Part shown: positions 1 to 11,036 of the stretch, in pieces | How the letters are laid out: the number at the start of each line of letters is the position of its first letter | Numbering within the stretch: the first letter of the stretch is position 1 | Assembly: GCA_010015675.1 (NCBI GenBank) | Contig: ML976998.1 | Location: forward strand, 449,117 to 513,116 | Direction of reading: 5' to 3' | Origin: Byssothecium circinans | Lineage: Eukaryota; Ascomycota; Dothideomycetes; Pleosporales; Massarinaceae | Length of the DNA stretch: 64,000 bases | The notes under the pieces: model-generated | Told to the model about the DNA's origin: nothing | The model's input: the letters and a program-made list of their open reading frames with translations, nothing else | The model's database searches: none | Translations under genes and position numbers: made by a program

Positions 1-1909
1 TCGGTCCAGATGTGTCCGATTCTGCATCCTGGCTTGAAGCCTCTGACGATGAATCCCATCCACCCGGAATATCATGACGATGGATCGCATCTAGCGGCGC
101 CGCACTCATCGCGCTCATGTACATGCTCTCTGCATCTTCATGATCGAAGATCTTTGATTCGCTAAGATCCTCACCCTGAAATGCTTCGAGACTCTGGGAA
201 ACCTGCGGACTGGGTTCTTGGGCGCGTTCTTGCTCTGCAAAATGCAGCGCGTGCTCCTTATTGTCAACATGTGAAGTAAGGGGCTCTGCTGTTGTAGGGA
301 GTTGGGCAGGCTGCTCATCTTGTGCCGAGGTCGACATTTGAGCAAGTGCAGATGCTGAAAAGAGTCCGGACTTGGAAACTTCACTCTCATGCCGTGATTG
401 TTCTTTCTCATAGTTCCAGGCATTGGCGTTCATATCCCAACTAGGTGTCAACCTCGGTGACGACTCTTGATGACTATAGTCTCGCTCGATCTGGGAGCTC
501 AACATATCGTGCTCCATCGCGTAGTCCATAATCCCTTCATCGTCATACAAAATGCTGCTGGCGCTCATATCTCGAATCGGTATTGAATCGTGCGATTTAG
601 ACATCGTACTGCGGTCCATGTCATCTTCCGATTCAATATCGGCGAAGCGATCATCATCTGTGATGCGTGTCGAAGAGGCTAGTTGCTCACTTTGCTCGAG
701 ACGAGATGCGGGTCTATCATGCGACTCCACTGCATCTTGTAAGTCAAGGCCTGCGGACTGTGTCAGTGGAAGATTCTCCCTCGACTGAGTCGGGGACTGC
801 TTGTCAGGAGCAATGTGACTGCCGGAAGGTTCGCTTTGCGCCTGCTCGCTTGACGCGACGCTTGAGCGAGTATCTACAGGTGAAGGAGGCCTGGACACTT
901 GTGAGACTGTAACGAAATTGTCCGCATCGGATACGATTCGAGCAACGACGTTTTCGATTCGCAATCGTCGCTTTCCAATCTTCGACGAGGCTTCCGCCGG
1001 TGCTATGGATGCCGTGATGTTGACCTGTGGCTCCTCTGCTGTCACCGAGTCGATGGCGACACGATCGATGTGGAAGTCTAGAGATAGGTAGGCATCTTCT
1101 TCCTGCGATGAACTCGTAGTTCCTGAGGAGAGCTGATCCTGAACCTCGATATCGACGTTGTTGATAACGATCTTGAGCCTATCCAGCGCAGTGTTCAAGA
1201 TGTTGCGCAAGTATGCCGGGAGACCCAAAGGCGCGCCCATCCCTGCTACACTCTCCTCATCATCGTCACTCGAAGATACCGATTCTTGAAGGTGTGGCGA
1301 CTGGGATTGCGATTCGAGCTCGTGCTCCAGCTCCTTGATCTCCTCCTCAGGTTCTTCCCTAATGAACGACTGGGCGAGGTCGTCCACCGTCGGTATATGC
1401 TCATCATCATCGGATGCAGTATCGTTGGAGTTGTCGGCGGGGGGCGGAGGGGAGTCTGCTCTGTGGCGGAGCGGTGACCGGGTGCGAGGTTGTGATCGCT
1501 CTGTCCCGCGGGACTTTGATTGTGGATCTGGTTTATCCTCCGCTAATTGCGCATGCACCTTTATGCCATCGATTTCGATGATGATTTGCGGCACGCCGAA
1601 GTCGAGGACGAAAGTGACGCGAAAGAACGAAGCTCGAGCGCTGGAGAGGAGGACTTCGGGCGGAAGCTTGAGATGTAGGAGGGCTACAAGTTTCTGTATT
1701 CCCTGTTAGCATGTGGCCTGACTATGCATGCCTTGAAGAGAGCCTACTTTGACATGCAACCCAACGTCCCGCACTTCAAGTGTCGTCTTCTTGCCGACGT
1801 CGACGTTCACGAAGTCGGCCGGGTCCTTGTCGAGGATGTCGATATGCCGTAGGCCAAACAGCAGAAGCTTCTTGCCTATGGTAGAGGAAACCGCCGAAAA
1901 GAAAGCCAT
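1..1909 (-). CDS. ATG2: Autophagy-related lipid-transfer protein ATG2 (N-terminal part, cut by window edge)
   Basis: Exons on the minus strand are 1748-1909 and <1-1693, with a 54-nt phase-0 intron at 1694-1747. The start is the ATG at 1909. About 618 N-terminal residues are visible; fungal ATG2 is usually about 2000 residues, so most of the gene lies left of the window. The N-terminus (MAFFSAV..., then RDVGLHVKKLVALL, then a run ending FGVPQIIIEIDGIKVHA) matches the chorein_N module of ATG2/VPS13 proteins, which form rod-like bridges moving phospholipids from the ER to the growing autophagosome with ATG9 and ATG18. After about residue 110 the sequence becomes acidic and Ser/Gln-rich, as in the disordered insert of fungal ATG2. 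A second structured patch (LPAYLRNILNTALDRLKIVI) follows. VPS13 is the alternative family, but the start and the insert fit ATG2 better. Confidence 0.88.
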
Positions 1910-2521
1910 GGCGGTGGGGTTTTGGGAGTCGAAGACGAGGAAATGGCAGGCAAGTCGAGCCCTACCGCTGGGTTATAAAAGCCTCCATAGGTAGGGAAAG
2001 GAAGAAAAGGTCCGGTAGCGAGCAGTCTCCCTAGGAACGGCAAACGGCGACGTATAGCACGGGCCGCCAAAATATATCAAAAGTTCCGGTGAAAGATGGC
2101 ACAGTGACAGTGACGATGGCTTGCGTTTGTCCGGGGGGCGGAAGCAGGAGTGCGAAGGGAAGGGGAAGAAGAGGCGCGTTCGTAGGAGCGTGAATGAGGC
2201 GGTGGGGCGAGTGGCAAGCAGCTACTCGTTGCCTAGATACATATGCACGTATGGAGAGGTCACGGGTGAATTGGCGATGATGCCTTCAGTCACCAGCTCA
2301 ACTCGCGATCCAGCGGGCGGCACTTGAGCACTTGGGTGCATTTCCCCCGCGTTGCCGATAAGCCACGCGCTAGCGCCATATCCGGTAAGATCGCGAGTTA
2401 CGTCAGCGGTATACTGGAAGAGGCAGGTACGCCCTTCGGTGACGCTTCCTGACAACTGCAGATATATCTCCTTCCTGTCATTCCATTTTTTCGGGCAGGC
2501 TATTTCCTTCATTTATATAAC
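1910..2521. other. Divergent promoter region ATG2 / ADGF
   Basis: This 612-bp spacer lies between two genes transcribed away from each other, so it should hold both promoters. I see no open frame of family-like quality and no strong repeat. A TATA-like stretch (ttatataaca) lies immediately before the downstream ATG. Confidence 0.5.
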
Positions 2522-4369
2522 ATGGTTTCGGAGGCGGAGACACACGTGGACGATTGGGCGCAAGCCGAGGGCGTCCCGAATCTGGCCGACCCATTCATCC
2601 AAAAGTATCTCTCAGGCCGAGATGCACTAGTCGAGCAAGAGAAGAAACAGCGAAGTGGTCGGTACTCGCATACTACTTTGACGCTATAAAAGACGGACAG
2701 GTCTGACAGCAATCAGATCACCTCTTCCGCCAGAACCTCTCGCCGACCGCAAAGGAAGCCTGCGCGGTGGTATCCCAAATCCGCTTCGAAGAGCAGCAAA
2801 CGCTATGGACAAGAGAGTACGAGGACAGCCTTGCCAGCCAGCATGTTGACGTCTTCCCCGGCATGATGTTCAATCTTGCCAAAGACCGGATGGAAAAGAG
2901 TAAGCTGTGGAAGATTGTGAAGAAGATGCCAAAGGGCGCGCTTCTTCACTGCCATCTTGAAGCCATGGTGGATCTGGACTGGGCGCTGGAAGAGGCGTTT
3001 GCGACAGAGGGTGTTTGCGTGCGGAGCGATGCACCGCTGTCAAGTGAGCAAGCGAGGCTAAAGGCCGGCTTCTCGTTTACCTTCTCGAAAGTGAATGCAA
3101 AGAGCGATGTTTCCATATGGAACGAGGCCTATACACCTGAGACGCAAGTACCCTTGACAATCGCCGCCGACACCTTTCCTGAGGGTGGACGAAAAGGCTT
3201 CATAGAGTGGGTGCGGTCCCGCGTCACAATAACTCCCGAAGAGCACCTTAAACACCACGAAGGCCCCAACGAAGTCTGGCGAAAATTCATGTCCTGTTTC
3301 CCTGTTTTGGGATCCTTGATCTACTACGAACCTATGTTCAAAAAGTTCATGCGCAAGTTTTTTAAAACCCTGGTTGACGACGGTGTCTACTACGTCGACA
3401 TGAGATCAGCGTTCTATACGCCGTACCGCAGCCTAGGGCAGGAAGAGTTTGATCCGGACTACTTCAATTTATGCCAGCATCTTGAGGATGCTATTCTTGA
3501 ATTCAAGTCGTCGGAAGAAGGCAAGGAATTCTGGGGAGCTCGCATGATTTGGACCACGGTTCGGGCATTTGATAAGAAGACAATCGTCGAAAGTGAGCTT
3601 ACTTGGACCCTAGGTATATAGCTGACCTGCCGCTAACAAATATTCAGGCATGAAGCAGTGCATCGAAATGAAGATCGAATTTCCCGACCTAATCGCAGGC
3701 TACGATCTCGTTGGACAAGAAGACTTGGGCCGTTCCCTCGCCGATCTCGCCCCTGAACTCTTCTACTTCCGCAAGAAGTGCGCCGAAGAGGGCGTCGACA
3801 TTCCCTTCTTCTTTCACGCAGGCGAAACGCTCGGAGACGGCGACTCGGTAGATGAGAACCTTTTTGATGCCATCATCCTAGGCACGCGCCGCATCGGCCA
3901 CGGCTTCTCGCTGTACAAACATCCGCTGCTCATCGACATGGTCAAAGAAAAGAAAATACTGATAGAAAGCTGTCCCGTTTCCAATGAAGTACTCCGTCTC
4001 TGTGGGAGTATCATGTCGCATCCTCTCCCCGCACTACTCGCCCGCGGCGTACCCTGCTCCCTCTGCAACGACGACCCGACTATCCTCGGCCAAGTCGTTT
4101 CGGGCATGTCCCACGACTTCTGGCAAGCGTTGCAAGGCTGGGAAAATCTAGGCCTGGAGGGGCTAGGCTCGCTTGCGGAGAACAGTGTGCGGTGGGCAAG
4201 CTTCGAAGACTACAGTCCGAAAGAGTGGGTGCAGAGCGTCAAGGATGGGAGCATGGGCAAGGGGGTGAGGGCTGACAGGCTGAAAGATTGGATAAGGAAG
4301 TGGGAGCGGTTCTGTCAGTGGATCGTCGAAGAGTACGGCGTTGATGAGAATCTCGAACCCGAGGAGTGA
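2522..4369 (+). CDS. Adenosine deaminase-related growth factor (ADGF/CECR1-type) deaminase
   Basis: Exons are 2522-2657, 2717-3592 and 3648-4369, giving 577 aa. Intron 1 uses a slightly unusual GTCGGT donor; intron 2 uses GTGAGC. Adenosine deaminases convert adenosine to inosine using one zinc ion. The visible zinc/catalytic motifs are LLHCHLEA near residue 120 (HxH), FFHAGET near 392 (the catalytic His-x-Gly-Glu), GHGFSLYKHP near 422, and CNDDP near 477 (the Asp-Asp motif). The long N-terminal helical region and the motif spacing fit the ADGF branch rather than short fungal Aah1. Animal ADGFs are secreted, but I see no signal peptide, so a cytosolic enzyme is inferred. The ATG at 2522 was chosen because the exon-1 product (VSEAETHVDDWAQAEG...) joins in frame with the family-like FRQNLSPTAKEAC segment. 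Confidence 0.85.
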
Positions 4370-4632
4370 CGCAACGATGGATGGCGTTAGGGAGAATGGA
4401 GTGGCATTGTGTAGGAAAAAGAAATGCGGTGTTCAACACTCATCACGATGATGCCGACACAAGCTCAACGCTTATCGATCTAATTGGAAAGGGTATGTCA
4501 CCTGGGATTTCAACATAGAGTCTATGCCTCAACGCCTCAAAAACAAATGAAAAACGTTTCCCTTCGACCGTATCGTACCGTCCCATTTCATTCTGTTCCC
4601 ACCCGGGCCTGCCACCTCTCTCTTTATTCCCC

Positions 4633-5046
4633 CTACAGCCCCCACAGCCCTTCCCCCCAAAACCTCCAATAATTCCCCAACCACACCCTCCTATACCCCC
4701 TGACACCCTCCATCACCCTCCCCAAGAACTCATCAGCAGCACCCCTTTTCTCTCCTTTCGCAAAGTACTTCGCATACGCAACATTGGCCCAAAAGGTGGT
4801 TTCCGCAGTCGCCAGGAGGAAGAAGCCGGCGTAGACGGTGTAGCGAACTGAGCGTTTCGAGGCGCGGATCTGGGCTAGGATATTGAAGGGGGGAGGGTCG
4901 TTCAAATTATCTGGGGTGGGCGGTTTATTCGCAGATTGAGCAGTTGAGGTGCTGAGGTTTCGAGATGTAGAGAGTCGTGGAGATGATGTCGTTGGATTGA
5001 TCGCTATGGGGAGTCTGGAGAAGCGGACTGCTCTGGAGAGAGACAT
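4633..5046 (-). CDS. Small mitochondrial membrane protein, uncharacterised
   Basis: This is an intronless gene of 137 aa starting at the ATG at 5046. The first 40 residues are rich in Arg, Ser and Thr and lack acids (SRAVRFSRLPIAINP...), which looks like a mitochondrial presequence. A Pro/Asn linker follows, then a basic patch (RASKRSVRY) and one hydrophobic segment near residues 72-95 (TVYAGFFLLATAETTFWANV). The C-terminus is short and Trp/Gly/Arg-rich. The shape suggests a single-pass inner-membrane protein. The pattern of RYT-Y-AG followed by a Glu-Thr-x-Phe-Trp motif looks like a Pezizomycotina-conserved family, but I cannot name it and give no function. The neighbouring gene converges from the left, and the promoter lies in 5047-6121. 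Confidence 0.68.
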   Translation of the reverse strand: MSLSRAVRFSRLPIAINPTTSSPRLSTSRNLSTSTAQSANKPPTPDNLNDPPPFNILAQIRASKRSVRYTVYAGFFLLATAETTFWANVAYAKYFAKGEKRGAADEFLGRVMEGVRGYRRVWLGNYWRFWGEGLWGL

Positions 5047-6121
5047 GGTTGACTCAGTATCGGACTCGAACTCGAACTCGAAATCGGCGAACCGTTAGAA
5101 GAAGAAGACTCCCTATCAGATGAATTGGCTCTCTTCCGAGAGTCCGAACAATGTAAAGTCGATGCAAAAGTCAAGTGTATAGGAATAACAAACGCCGCAA
5201 ACATACCCACGAAACACAAATCCTCCTCAAAACTCCACTTCCCGTCACATAGATATATACACCTACCTGCTCGCTGTTTCCATCCCAATACGGACCTGAC
5301 TACACACCGGCATCTCTAAAGCACCGACACATCCCTATTTCCCCCATGGAGCTGCTGGGCAATTCACCTCAGCCTAGCCGCGCTAACATCATATAGCGCT
5401 GCCAAGGAAAGCGCTCCTAATCGAGCGGCAGATAGCGAAAAGACGCCGTTCACATGACCCGCAATCTCGTAATCTCAGAGATTTTCGACATGCGTGCAAT
5501 AATGTGTGATGAAGTCTTAGTGCGCTGACGTCGTGTCCGCAGCTGTTGTAAACAGGAGGCTGTACGCATGCCGGATGAAGTCATAGGAAACATCAGTCCA
5601 ATCAATCGCTTGGTGGTGAGGGAGAGAAAGCAGGTGGCTGGAGCGCGGGGACGATCGGTTCAGTCCACTTGACGTGCGACCCGGCCAAGTCACCAAGCAT
5701 ACACTAGACCGTGAGGTTCCCCTACCTATAATGTTTTAAAACGACCATAACGTGCCTTGAAAACAGCCTATCGGTACTTGTTATTGTGGCATCGATGTTT
5801 TGAGCTTTTTAAAGACAAAGTTCAATCCAGTTGGGATGGCTAGGATGACCTTGGTCACGGTGCACTAGTCACCCTTGTCGGAAGGGTAGTAGTCAGGAAC
5901 ACAACACTCCCATCCACCCACCTGCGCCAGTCAGTCCTCAACCCACCTATTCACTCACCTGCCGCTCCCCTCCCTCTCTCCTGCTCTCTGACGCACCGAC
6001 TACGATATTCGAGCATGCGCGACAAACGCTCTACGGCCGCTTTTTCGAAGAGCCTCATTCGGTCGTGTTCTATAGCGAGGGTGGCCATATCCCCGCGCCC
6101 GCGGTAATTTAACGAGCTGTT
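5047..6121. other. Divergent intergenic region
   Basis: This is about 1.1 kb between the mitochondrial protein gene (minus) and the coiled-coil gene (plus), and it carries both promoters. A short run of CGAACT units lies near 5060-5085, just upstream of the minus-strand ATG. I see no further gene. Confidence 0.5.
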
Positions 6122-8527
6122 ATGGAATTTGGGGTGGACGCGAGAAGCGACAGCGGTAGCATTCCTCGGTGTTGCTGTGGGAGCGACGACTGCGCCTTTT
6201 TGGTGCACAACGCGAAGCAGGTCGATGGGCTGGAGCGGAATGTGTTGAAGGCGGCGGAGTTGGGAAAAGTATGTTCTTGGCCTTTCTCCCGTCATACTGT
6301 ACCTATATGGAAGTTTGGAGCACGGCAATTTCTGGACGGGTATCTACATGTGTTGGAAATGTCGCTGACTTTTGCTCTAAAGGCGCTGTTAATCCGCCAT
6401 GAAACCTACGTCGCCGACTCGGAGCGCGAGCGCAAGCACATGCTCACCACGATCGAGAGCCTCGAGAAAGAGAAGCTGGACCTCGAGGAACAGAATGCGC
6501 AGACGATCAAAGCGAACCGCGACCTGCTAGACCAGCTGGAGCAGTTGAACGAGGCGGTTGCGAACTCGGATGCACAGGTCCAGGCGCTTACTGACACTCT
6601 GCACTCAACCGAGGCGGAGCTCCAGCGGCTGAGTGCTCTGACGACAAAGACGCAGCTACTCGAACGGCAACTGATCGATTTGGAAAGGGAACAGAGTCAA
6701 ATACAGAATTGCTTGGACTTGAAGATAGACGACGAGCGCACAGCGGTGCAGAAATGGCGGAGGGCGGAGCAGACAATTGCAGACCTTCAAGATCAAATCG
6801 ATAGAATAGAAAAGGAGGCACGCGAAGAGCAGGAACGACATGGCGAGGTGGTGGCGCGGATGGAGCGGCGGATGGCGGTACATGAAGAACTGGCCACGGC
6901 AGGAGGCAGATTGAAGGCAAAAGCAGGGCAAGAAATTGGCAGCGCAACCGTCGTCTCACACTTCGTGAAGGACATTCTGCTTGACAACACAAACCTACAA
7001 AGTGGAATCCTGGAGCTGCGAGAAATGCTGCTAAACTCGAACGAGGAGGTCGAACGATTACGAGATCAGCTGCGTGTGCACCAGCCCGTTTCTCCGCCAG
7101 CCGTCGAAGAAGGAACACCGACGTTGCAGAAGCAGCTGGGAGTCGAGACATTGCTCAGCCAGGAGCTTCATGTCCACCATCATTACCACGGACAACCACC
7201 GACCATGAACGCCCCGAGATCCAAAGCGTCGCGTCGACCTAGGAACAAACGCTTCAGTGCCACGCCTATAAAGTTCACTCCTGATCTGGGCTCACAGGCC
7301 GCCATCATGTCGCAGACTTCAGTCACTGTTCCAAACTCGAACCGTTGGTCAAACGCTACAACGATTGCTCCTTCACTGCCCGGGTCACCCCTGTCTGTGT
7401 CACATCGTGGTTCGACATACGATCGCGTCTTCAGCGACGTCCCATATGACTCTTCGCGTCCGACAAGTCCATCCGATTCAATCGATCTCCAATCGCCAAT
7501 GCTTGCGCCAACGGATACGTTTGCGAAAGGGAACGTGTTCCATCACCACCGGAAGAAATCCAAGGGCCTAAAGCCACCAAGCCTGACCACCATCCGAAGT
7601 GTCAGCACGCCACTCTCCATTACTGCCAAGAGCAGTCCCGCCACAGCAATCATCTCAGCCGTGAGTCCGGCAAACTCCCTAGCGAACGACACATTCACCC
7701 TCTCGCCCTCTATCGCACCGCAATCAACCATACCTGAAGAGACTGAAGATGATCCGACAAGACTTGAGCCGCACTCTCTCGCATCTCCCTCAGAAGACCT
7801 AGACAACCTAACCTCACCCATGACCCCCTACCGACCCAAACTCCACCGCGCCGCATCCCACGAATCCTTGATCTCAATCTCAGGAATGGATATCCACACC
7901 CTCCAATCCCGACCCTCCCAGCTCCTCCTCTCCACTTCCCCCCGTTTTGCAACCCCCGGTGGCGCAGGTTCTATCGGACCCGAATTAACCCCCTGGACCG
8001 CCACGGCAACCGCAGACATGAGTCGGCGGAATCTAGATAGCAGTACCTTCAACCGCTCGCTCCTCTACTCTAGCCTAACATCTTCAAAGCGGAATCCCAG
8101 GGATGGAATCGGAAGCGCCACACCCACCACCCCACGCTCCCGCCAAACCTCCGGCCTAACGAATAAACTCGGTGGCTGGGTGTTCGGGAAATGGGGCGCT
8201 ACACCCACACCGTCATCCCCTCAAGCCCCTTTCACCGCATCCACATCCAACTCTTCGCATCTCTCCCCTTCACCGTCCTCAACCTCACGCTTCCCCCGCC
8301 CCGACTCCTCCAAATCAGGGGAAACGCAGTCCTCCACCGACACCTTCGGGAAAAGCAAAGCCAAAGACAAATCCAAAGCGAAAGAAGAAAAAGTCAAACT
8401 AAGACCAGCGGGCGTGAATCAAAACGGTCCGATCTGGGGCTTCTTTGATATCCCTGAGACGCCGACCAAGGTTGTCGTTGAGGACTTTGATGCCGAGGCT
8501 TTGGGGGAGGCGCTTGGGGAGGTGTGA
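6122..8527 (+). CDS. Conserved fungal coiled-coil protein with N-terminal Cys motif, uncharacterised
   Basis: Exons are 6122-6268 and 6383-8527, giving 763 aa. The intron (GTATGT...CTAAAG) is phase 0, 114 nt long and has no stop in frame. The N-terminus has a CCCGSDDCAFLVHN motif (residues about 18-31) that looks like a small metal-binding or structural Cys/His patch. Residues about 50-320 are strongly heptad-like (ERERKHMLTTIESLEKEKLD and onward), i.e. a long coiled coil. A conserved-looking VVSHFVKDILLDNTNLQSGI segment and a His-rich ELHVHHHYHG motif follow. The C-terminal half is Ser/Pro/Thr-rich and disordered, ending in a Lys-rich patch and a short WGFFDIPETPTK motif. The architecture suggests a cytoskeletal or polarity scaffold, which is inference only. 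I do not recognise a named family. Confidence 0.78.
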   Translation: MEFGVDARSDSGSIPRCCCGSDDCAFLVHNAKQVDGLERNVLKAAELGKVCSWPFSRHTVPIWKFGARQFLDGYLHVLEMSLTFALKALLIRHETYVADSERERKHMLTTIESLEKEKLDLEEQNAQTIKANRDLLDQLEQLNEAVANSDAQVQALTDTLHSTEAELQRLSALTTKTQLLERQLIDLEREQSQIQNCLDLKIDDERTAVQKWRRAEQTIADLQDQIDRIEKEAREEQERHGEVVARMERRMAVHEELATAGGRLKAKAGQEIGSATVVSHFVKDILLDNTNLQSGILELREMLLNSNEEVERLRDQLRVHQPVSPPAVEEGTPTLQKQLGVETLLSQELHVHHHYHGQPPTMNAPRSKASRRPRNKRFSATPIKFTPDLGSQAAIMSQTSVTVPNSNRWSNATTIAPSLPGSPLSVSHRGSTYDRVFSDVPYDSSRPTSPSDSIDLQSPMLAPTDTFAKGNVFHHHRKKSKGLKPPSLTTIRSVSTPLSITAKSSPATAIISAVSPANSLANDTFTLSPSIAPQSTIPEETEDDPTRLEPHSLASPSEDLDNLTSPMTPYRPKLHRAASHESLISISGMDIHTLQSRPSQLLLSTSPRFATPGGAGSIGPELTPWTATATADMSRRNLDSSTFNRSLLYSSLTSSKRNPRDGIGSATPTTPRSRQTSGLTNKLGGWVFGKWGATPTPSSPQAPFTASTSNSSHLSPSPSSTSRFPRPDSSKSGETQSSTDTFGKSKAKDKSKAKEEKVKLRPAGVNQNGPIWGFFDIPETPTKVVVEDFDAEALGEALGEV

Positions 8528-9807
8528 AGGTTGTACTTTTCGCGCTCCCTTTGCACTTGGTGGAGTCGGCTTGTGAGGTGTGCGGTGATGGGATGGGGTT
8601 TTGACGTTTGGTCAATGATGTCCTAATTTTCCCTTTCCTTTTTCTCTCTTTTTACTTCTCGCTTGCTTTTTCTTTTTGACTTTTCTAGTCTAGTCTGGTC
8701 TGTGGCGCAGACGCCTCTGCATGTTTCCTTTGTCGATTCCGTCTCTCTGATTCTTGCCTACTCGCTTAGTCAGGCCCTTGATGTTCAACCCGCGTTTCTA
8801 TATTTTCTTCCCGGGGATTTTGATCTGCTGGACTGTGCATGCATGCAGGCAGGCAGTGGGGCCTGGGGTGTGGGCACCATGGTTGGTTTTCATTGCATCG
8901 TTTCGGCGTTATATACCTTTTGGCTCGACAATTTGCTTTTGCTTTTGCTTTTGGCTTTGGGCTTTGGGTTTGGTTTTCTTGGTGTGCGGATGCGTGGGTA
9001 GCATATGAGCATCCACGAAATTGCTTTTCAGGGTTTGCTTGGGTTGGATTCCCCTCTTTTCTTCTCTTTTGCTTTTGCTTTTGCTTTTCTAGGGTTGGAC
9101 ATACCCCGTCTGTCGGACACCGCACGCGACACGGTAGTCTCCTTGAGTTTGGGAATGGGACAGGGAGAAAGTTCATGGATAGTTTATTCGGTAAAGGGAA
9201 TTGATAGTAATTGTTAGTTTGTAGTTTGTAGACTCTAGTTTAGACTAGTCTGGGTAGTTAGAGGGACGGGATATGTGCGATGATGTCCTCAAGAAATGCT
9301 CGAATAGAAGCGATGAGTGAGCGAAGACGTAGAAGAAACTTCAGTGGAAGAATTATGCAATATGATTATCCGGTTGTCTATGTCATGCTCCCTTTCCTTT
9401 GTAGGGTATGTACTGGTGTATGTGTATCTGTGTATTTGTGTGACTCCCGTGCCGTCTCTCTGAGCCTCTACTTCTACGCTACCTCTTCTTCTGCTTTTCT
9501 CCATCTCTTTCCAAAACCTTCTTCCACGCTCTGCCCTCCCCTGCCCCCCTCTAACCCCTATGCATATATACAAACGAGAGACATGAAATAGAGAAAAACG
9601 AAACGACCTACACTTCAACCCCCTGCCCAGGAACTCCAATGCTAGCTTATACTTAACCGACCAATGCATCGTCAAGCACACATAAGCCTAGAGTAATATA
9701 TGCAAATGTTGAGGAAAACGCTGGAAAAAGGAAAAAGGAAAGAGAGGGGGAGAGAGAGAGAGTAATGGGAAATGGGAGATGAGAGGGTGAGGAAAAAAGC
9801 GTTGCGA
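8528..9807. other. Convergent intergenic region with TTTTGC-type simple repeats
   Basis: These 1.28 kb lie between the 3' ends of two converging genes. It is pyrimidine-rich on the plus strand, with two separate short (TTTTGC)n runs near 8933-8957 and 9066-9090, a TGTGTAT-rich stretch near 9420, and a GA-rich run near 9745. Stop-interrupted frames and low complexity argue against coding. It probably holds both 3' UTRs. Confidence 0.5.
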
Positions 9808-11036
9808 CTACGAAGGGGTATGCCAGTTCTTATACAAACAGGAACATAACGTCCCACCATCCTGCGTTGCAAGACTGATTTGCTCACCCTGCTGTCCCCC
9901 GTTCGCCTTTTTGTAACACACAGGGACGTTTTCGCCACCACTGACGGATTGTTCGATGCGCACGGCTTTTTATCACATCGTCAGTATATACACTGCCTCC
10001 CTCACTCGAACCAAAAGAGGGAAACTCACCAAATGGCCACTCAGTATTCGTCGCATTCCCATCCGGATCCCCAATTTTCGTATCCGGCCAACTCCTCGCC
10101 ATCTTCGTGTAAAGCACCGCCTGGAGATTCGTATTGTAAAATTTACACTGCGTGCCTGTCATGTTACCGCCCGGATCCACCGTTTTTGTAGTCTGGATCT
10201 GGAATCGGTAGCGCTCCGTGTCTTTCCCTTTGTCGAGAAGCGTCAGGGCGGCGTTTCTGAAGGAGATGCCGAATTGATTGTCGCCGGTGGTGGACACTTT
10301 GTAGGCGTCTGCAGAGCCGGAGATGATGAAGTGGAAAGTCGCGACTGAGGTTTGCTTGTCGTTGTAGTATGTGGTGTAGGGCGAGCAAGTCCAGGCGGAG
10401 GGGTTCGCGGTACAGGGCGTTTGGACGGTGTCGAGGAAGGTTATTAGGGAGTAGGTGCCGAGAGGGAAGTCAGCGGGGAGGGAGATCGGGGGTGATGATG
10501 TTGATGAGGAAGGTGAGGGTGCTGTGGTTGGGGAGGCGCTATCTTCAGTGGGGTTGGAAGATGAGGCACTGTTTATGATTAGTACGGCACTCGTACCAGT
10601 TTGACATTCTGGGGAGCGCATACCTCTTCGGCTTCTTCAATCCCACGGCTAAACCCACCGCCAGTGCGATGATGAACAACAGCACTAGGGCTAAAACCAT
10701 GGCTACCCTTCTCCATCCTCCTCTCTTCGCAATCGCTTTATGATTTTTCAACGCGCTTAACTTGTTCCCCCCATCACTCCACACACTATAACTGTACCCG
10801 CTCCCGTTCCCACTCTTCTCTTCCATGCTTTCTCTCGGCACATCTGCCAATGCTGCACTTAGACCGCTTTTCCGCACCGACGCGCGATGCGAGTCTCGCG
10901 CCTTCTTTGGCGCATCGCGGTTGCCGCTCTCGAGAATGATGGAGAGGCGCTGGCCGGCGGGCGTGGAGATGCGCTTTGGCTCTGGGAGTTGTTGGCGAGA
11001 GTGCGATGATTTCGGGCTTGACCAGGGTAAAGGCAT
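9808..11036 (-). CDS. Single-pass membrane protein with extracellular Cys-containing domain, uncharacterised
   Basis: Exons on the minus strand are 10624-11036, 10030-10568 and 9808-9965 (introns of 55 and 64 nt), giving 369 aa. The chosen start is the ATG at 11036 (MPLPWSSPKS); the frame extends upstream only to non-ATG codons. The cytosolic N-terminus is basic and Ser-rich. One transmembrane segment follows near residues 112-132 (VAMVLALVLLFIIALAVGLA), then a Ser/Thr/Pro linker and a predicted extracellular beta-rich domain with Cys residues (TPCTANPSAWTC, MTGTQCKFYN, ENVPVCYKKA, and CSCLYKNW at the end). A basic N-terminus before the membrane and an outside C-terminus imply type II topology. 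Similar proteins are often annotated only as hypothetical in Dothideomycetes. A cell-surface role is inference. Confidence 0.75.

Noticed and set aside
6588..7151. Antisense open frame of 187 codons
   Set aside because: It is a shadow of the coiled-coil gene on the other strand, caused by its codon bias.
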